From contig CALSCR010001405.1 of assembly GCA_943704495.1 (NCBI GenBank), positions 1-20,091 of the forward strand: 20,091 nt of DNA, read 5' to 3'. This document shows, one piece after another, positions 17,009 to 20,091 of this stretch (its first letter is position 1; every line of letters starts with the position of its first letter). This DNA is from Pigoraptor chileana. Lineage: Eukaryota > Opisthokonta > Filasterea. The position numbers were made by a program, and so were the translations under genes. The notes below the pieces were generated by a model. That model had not been told where the DNA came from, searched no databases, and saw only the letters and a program-made list of their open reading frames with translations.

Positions 17009-19867
17009 TCACAAGGCAAGATCAGTGGCAATCTTAGTGCACACGAGCTTGAATGCCGGGACCGTGCCTGCATTATCAAATGCGTGACAATTGACCAATT
17101 GACGGGGATTAGAGTGGTGTAAACACCCCTTGCTCCTATGGCCATGCTCTCGAAAGGAACTAAGGCAAGAACGCACACGCACACGCACACGCACACGCAC
17201 ACGCACACGCACAACACACCTCTGTGGAGAGTAGCGTTGACAATGCACGATGGCCCAGCGTCTTGTCCCGGAGACACCTCAAAAATGACCTTGACTGACT
17301 TTCCAAAGGGCGATGCCAAGTGCGTCACCTTGAACGACCCCTCGCGGGGACCATATGCCTTTGCCTTCATGCCGTTTGACTGCGTAATCAGGGTACACAC
17401 AAACAACACACACACAACGTGAGAGGCATATCACACACCACAGCGACAAGCACCCTACACAAGAAATTTTTCGCAGGCGCTATCCACGACTCAGGACTGT
17501 CTAAGGCCCCTCACAATGTCATTTCTCGTTCTCCTTGCGAGAAAGAAGCACACCTCAGCAGTCAACTGCCCCGCACTGCGAGATACGTCACATGGACAGG
17601 TAGACGAACAATGACGAATCAAGCCCACTATTGTGACACTGTAAGTGCAATCCGCACACCTGAAATGATCGGAGGAGGTCCACACACACATCCTGGAAAC
17701 TGCGCTTGGCCATCCACACGATCGCATCTTCCCGCTCTGAGCTCCCAAACACATTGGAAAACCACGACCGTCGCGGGCTTGCGGGAGGAAGCGGCGACGC
17801 CGGCGGGCTCGTCTCGGCGCGGCGGCGGCGGCTGAGTGGGGACCCCACGCTGATTTTGCTCAGTTTCTCACTCAGTCCACCAAACATTTTCTTTGGGCGC
17901 ATGCTGCACGATTCAAGCCGATCGACGGACATTAATAACATAATGACATGAATACGCGCCGTTACGGCGTTAACAAGTTGGTGCCGGTTCCTCACACATC
18001 CGATCGTCGTATTGACCAGAACCATGCAACCGTGGGGCATACACCCACACCCACAACCGTGTGGCATCACATCCACTTGCCTCGGGCTGCCGGGTGGGCT
18101 GTCTGCATGTGTTGTCTTCAGGTCGTCCCTGTTGTCGCGTCCGCTGTGTACGGTGCTTAGTGAGCGCTCGAGGGGCTTGGGACTCTGCGTCGCCGTCACA
18201 TCCGACATGGAGCGCTCAATCCGCCGGTTGCCATTACTGTCGCAATGAAGCATAGCATAGCACGCCACAGCATAGCACGCCACGGAAAGTGAAAAGAGCG
18301 GAGGAAAGGGGTGATCACTATACTGCCAAACCGCCATTACTGTCTGTTTTATCGCTCCTTGAGAACACAACACACAGTAGCAGACAAAACTAGTGGGTGA
18401 CCCAAGCACACGCACAAGGCACACATCCACAAGAGACGCACACGTTCACATATAAGAACGGATGAAACAGGCACACACCACATCACATGCATGCACATCC
18501 ACATATGCACAAACATTCACACGCACACACGCACAATCGCACGAGCCATTGTACCTGCTGTGCATCAGTGTTTCCGACATGAAGCGCCTCCGAAATTCAA
18601 TTTCGCGACACGGGCTGTTGCGTCCAGAGGCATCCTCGCTGCCAACGCTGTCGGTGCGCTTCCGCGGTGCGTCGGCCTCCCGGGGCTCCGGCAGCACCTC
18701 CTCGTGCCCCGCATTCGACAGGGACCGCTGTCGGCGCTCCTTCAACAGCGAGTAGATGGCCTTTTCGATCGTCACATCCGAGCTGAGCAGGCCTGCTACG
18801 AGCGCGTCCTCGTCGTTGAAGAGGCCGAGCGACCGCAGACTGAAGAGAATATCGTCGTCCAATTCGCTCATCTCAGTAATTGGGGGGATAACGGGCAGCG
18901 CCGGGGTCTGGGGCTCCAGGCTGCCTCCGGGGTAGGGCAGGTTGAAAAACGGGTGCGCGCGGATGCCCCGTATGGTGATGCGGTGTGCGGGCTCCACGGT
19001 AAGCATGGCCGCAATGAGCGACTGCGCCTCGGGGGGCAGCATGGCGGGAATTTCAAACCGGCCCTCCTTGACCTTGTGCAGCAGGCGGTGGATGTTGTCG
19101 TCGTCAAAGGGGAGGCTGCCCGTCAGCAGCGCAAACAGAATGATCCCGCAGCTCCATATGTCCGCCGCGCGCCCGTCGTACTTGATGCCCCGGATGACTT
19201 CGGGGCTTGCGTAGTGCGGCGATCCGCAGCTCGTCTTGAGCAGTTCCCCCGTTCGCTGCAGTGACGCCATGCCAAAATCCGCAATTTTGATGTTGTTACT
19301 CTTGTCGAGAAGCAGATTCTCTGGTTTGAGATCCCGATGGCAGATGCAGTGATGGTGGCAAAACTCGACGGCCGATATCATTTGGCGGAAAAAACGCACA
19401 GTCTCCTCTGTTGTCAAGCGACCGCGCTGCACCAGATAGTCGAAGAGCTCGCCGCCCTCGACGTGCTCGACAATGAGGAAGAGTGATTGAGAGTTTTCGT
19501 AGACATCGTACAGCGACAGCACATTGGGATGGTCAATGAGCTTCATTATCGCTATCTCTCGCTCAACCTTCCCAAGGAGGTCTGGTGACGATGCAAGCGA
19601 GTCTTTTTTGATGATCTTCACCGCAACTGTCTTGCCAGTTTGTAGGTGGGTACCAAGTCGCACGCGACCTGTGTGCAGAAAAAGGCACATGCAATGACAA
19701 ATACGTTAATGGGCAGGCAGTTTAGCTCGAGGTGCACCAGGAAGTCCCGTCATCAACAAAGATTAATCCAGGTGCAGCACACAATACGAACCTGTCGATC
19801 CTATTCCTAGCGTCTTGCCAAGAATGTAATTGCCAACATGGGTCACCTGAGCAACAGCACGGAACAT
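17009..19867 (-). CDS. BRSK: BRSK/SAD-type serine/threonine kinase (AMPK-related)
   Basis: Exons on the minus strand: 19867-19792, 19668-18555, 18236-18081, 17903-17660, 17379-17220, 17067-17009. They give 602 residues. The kinase domain covers about 14-265: glycine loop G21/G23/G26, K43, E63, HRDLKPEN with D138, DFG with D156, and activation-loop T171 in LKTSCGSPHYASPE, the site phosphorylated by LKB1-type kinases in this family. A UBA-like segment follows (SELDDDILFSLRSLGLFNDE). APRKRTDS resembles the BRSK sequence PPRKRVDS, and SPRRSWFSNVFG resembles SWFGNFISL. The C-terminus is KA1-like (SVKVIFEVSPG and final helix FKLVCTKIATDLAL). BRSK kinases control cell polarity in animals; the role here is unknown. 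Exon 3 ends at a GC donor. A small extra exon between 17660 and 17379 is possible, because the KA1 start looks a few residues short. The start codon lies just before the VGNYILGK strand. Confidence 0.93.
17171..17213. repeat. (CACACG)n hexamer array in BRSK-like intron 5
   Basis: About six to seven CACACG units on the plus strand. In the gene sense this is (CGTGTG)n, starting just downstream of the 5' splice site at 17219. Confidence 0.95.
18076..18081 (-). other. GC-AG intron donor in the BRSK-like gene
   Basis: On the minus strand exon 3 ends AG|GCAAGT at 18081/18080. The next acceptor is GTGCAG at 17904. Only this GC donor gives the phase-2 end that exon 4 requires; the nearby GTGGAT would be phase 0 and would break the frame. 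Apart from the T-to-C change the site fits the donor consensus well, as is usual for GC introns. Confidence 0.75.
18254..18283. repeat. 15-bp tandem duplication in BRSK-like intron 2
   Basis: AGCATAGCACGCCAC is duplicated in tandem (18254-18268, 18269-18283) inside the intron between exons 2 and 3. Confidence 0.9.
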
Positions 19868-19875
19868 TTTGTCAT
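19843..19875 (-). promoter_or_regulatory. Short overlapping upstream ORF at the BRSK-like start
   Basis: An ATG at 19875-19873, eight bases before the proposed start and in another frame, opens a 10-codon reading that stops at 19845-19843, inside exon 1. If the mRNA leader includes it, it could lower translation from the main start. Confidence 0.35.
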
Positions 19876-19990
19876 AGAAATTAGCCGTGCAATCGATGAT
19901 ATTTGCAGGCGCAGGTGGATGAGAAGGTGCATAGAACTAATGACAAGGACCGAGGTGATGCAAACTGTTCAGAAGGTGATGCACAGTGCG
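19868..19990. other. Upstream region of the BRSK-like gene
   Basis: This sequence precedes the BRSK-like start on the minus strand and should include its leader and proximal promoter. I see no recognisable promoter motif. Confidence 0.4.
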
Positions 19991-20018
19991 GTGTGTGTGT
20001 GTGTGTGTGTGTTGGGGG

Positions 20019-20091
<73 letters not shown>
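19991..20091. repeat. (GT)n then (GA)n microsatellite at window end
   Basis: About eleven GT units (19991-20012), a short G-rich bridge, then a pure GA run from about 20023 to the window edge. The array is open at the edge. Confidence 0.98.

Overview
The window is nuclear DNA from an intron-rich, GC-rich eukaryote, most likely a unicellular protist; I cannot name the lineage. It holds six protein genes, each recognisable by family once exons are joined. I place 25 introns: 24 are GT-AG and one is GC-AG. Splice phases agree at every junction, and each joined coding length is divisible by three. I see no tRNA, rRNA, CRISPR array or mobile element with coding capacity. Simple repeats of the TG/CA and GA type are abundant and lie at both ends of the window, so the window may be a contig that breaks at repeats.

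Layout, left to right: (1) 525-3632, plus strand, eight exons: a Mob1/phocein domain fused to a RhoGAP domain. (2) 4304-5418, minus strand: ribosomal protein eL37 (RPL37). (3) 5991-13838, plus strand, seven exons including one of 4.85 kb: UTP10/HEATR1, the giant HEAT-repeat protein of the small-subunit processome. (4) 13878-14686, minus strand, three exons: a ZMAT5-like protein (U11/U12 snRNP 20K) with a U1-type and a CCCH zinc finger, implying a minor spliceosome. (5) 15185-16679, plus strand, four exons, the first carrying only four coding bases: ribosomal protein eS8 (RPS8). (6) 17009-19867, minus strand, six exons: a BRSK/SAD-type kinase with kinase, UBA-like and KA1-like regions.

The genes strictly alternate in strand, giving two divergent pairs (RPL37/UTP10 and ZMAT5/RPS8) and three convergent pairs. 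Four of the six serve ribosome synthesis or splicing. The two ribosomal protein genes share short upstream motifs (AGAGTAAATCC and ACATCCGGG) on the gene-sense strand about 200-290 bp before the start codon, which suggests a common ribosomal-gene promoter code. The other two genes are signalling proteins: a Mob-RhoGAP fusion, which would join NDR/LATS-type kinase scaffolding to Rho GTPase inactivation, and an LKB1-type target kinase. The fusion is the most unusual object, because the end of Mob, the linker and the start of RhoGAP lie in one uninterrupted exon.
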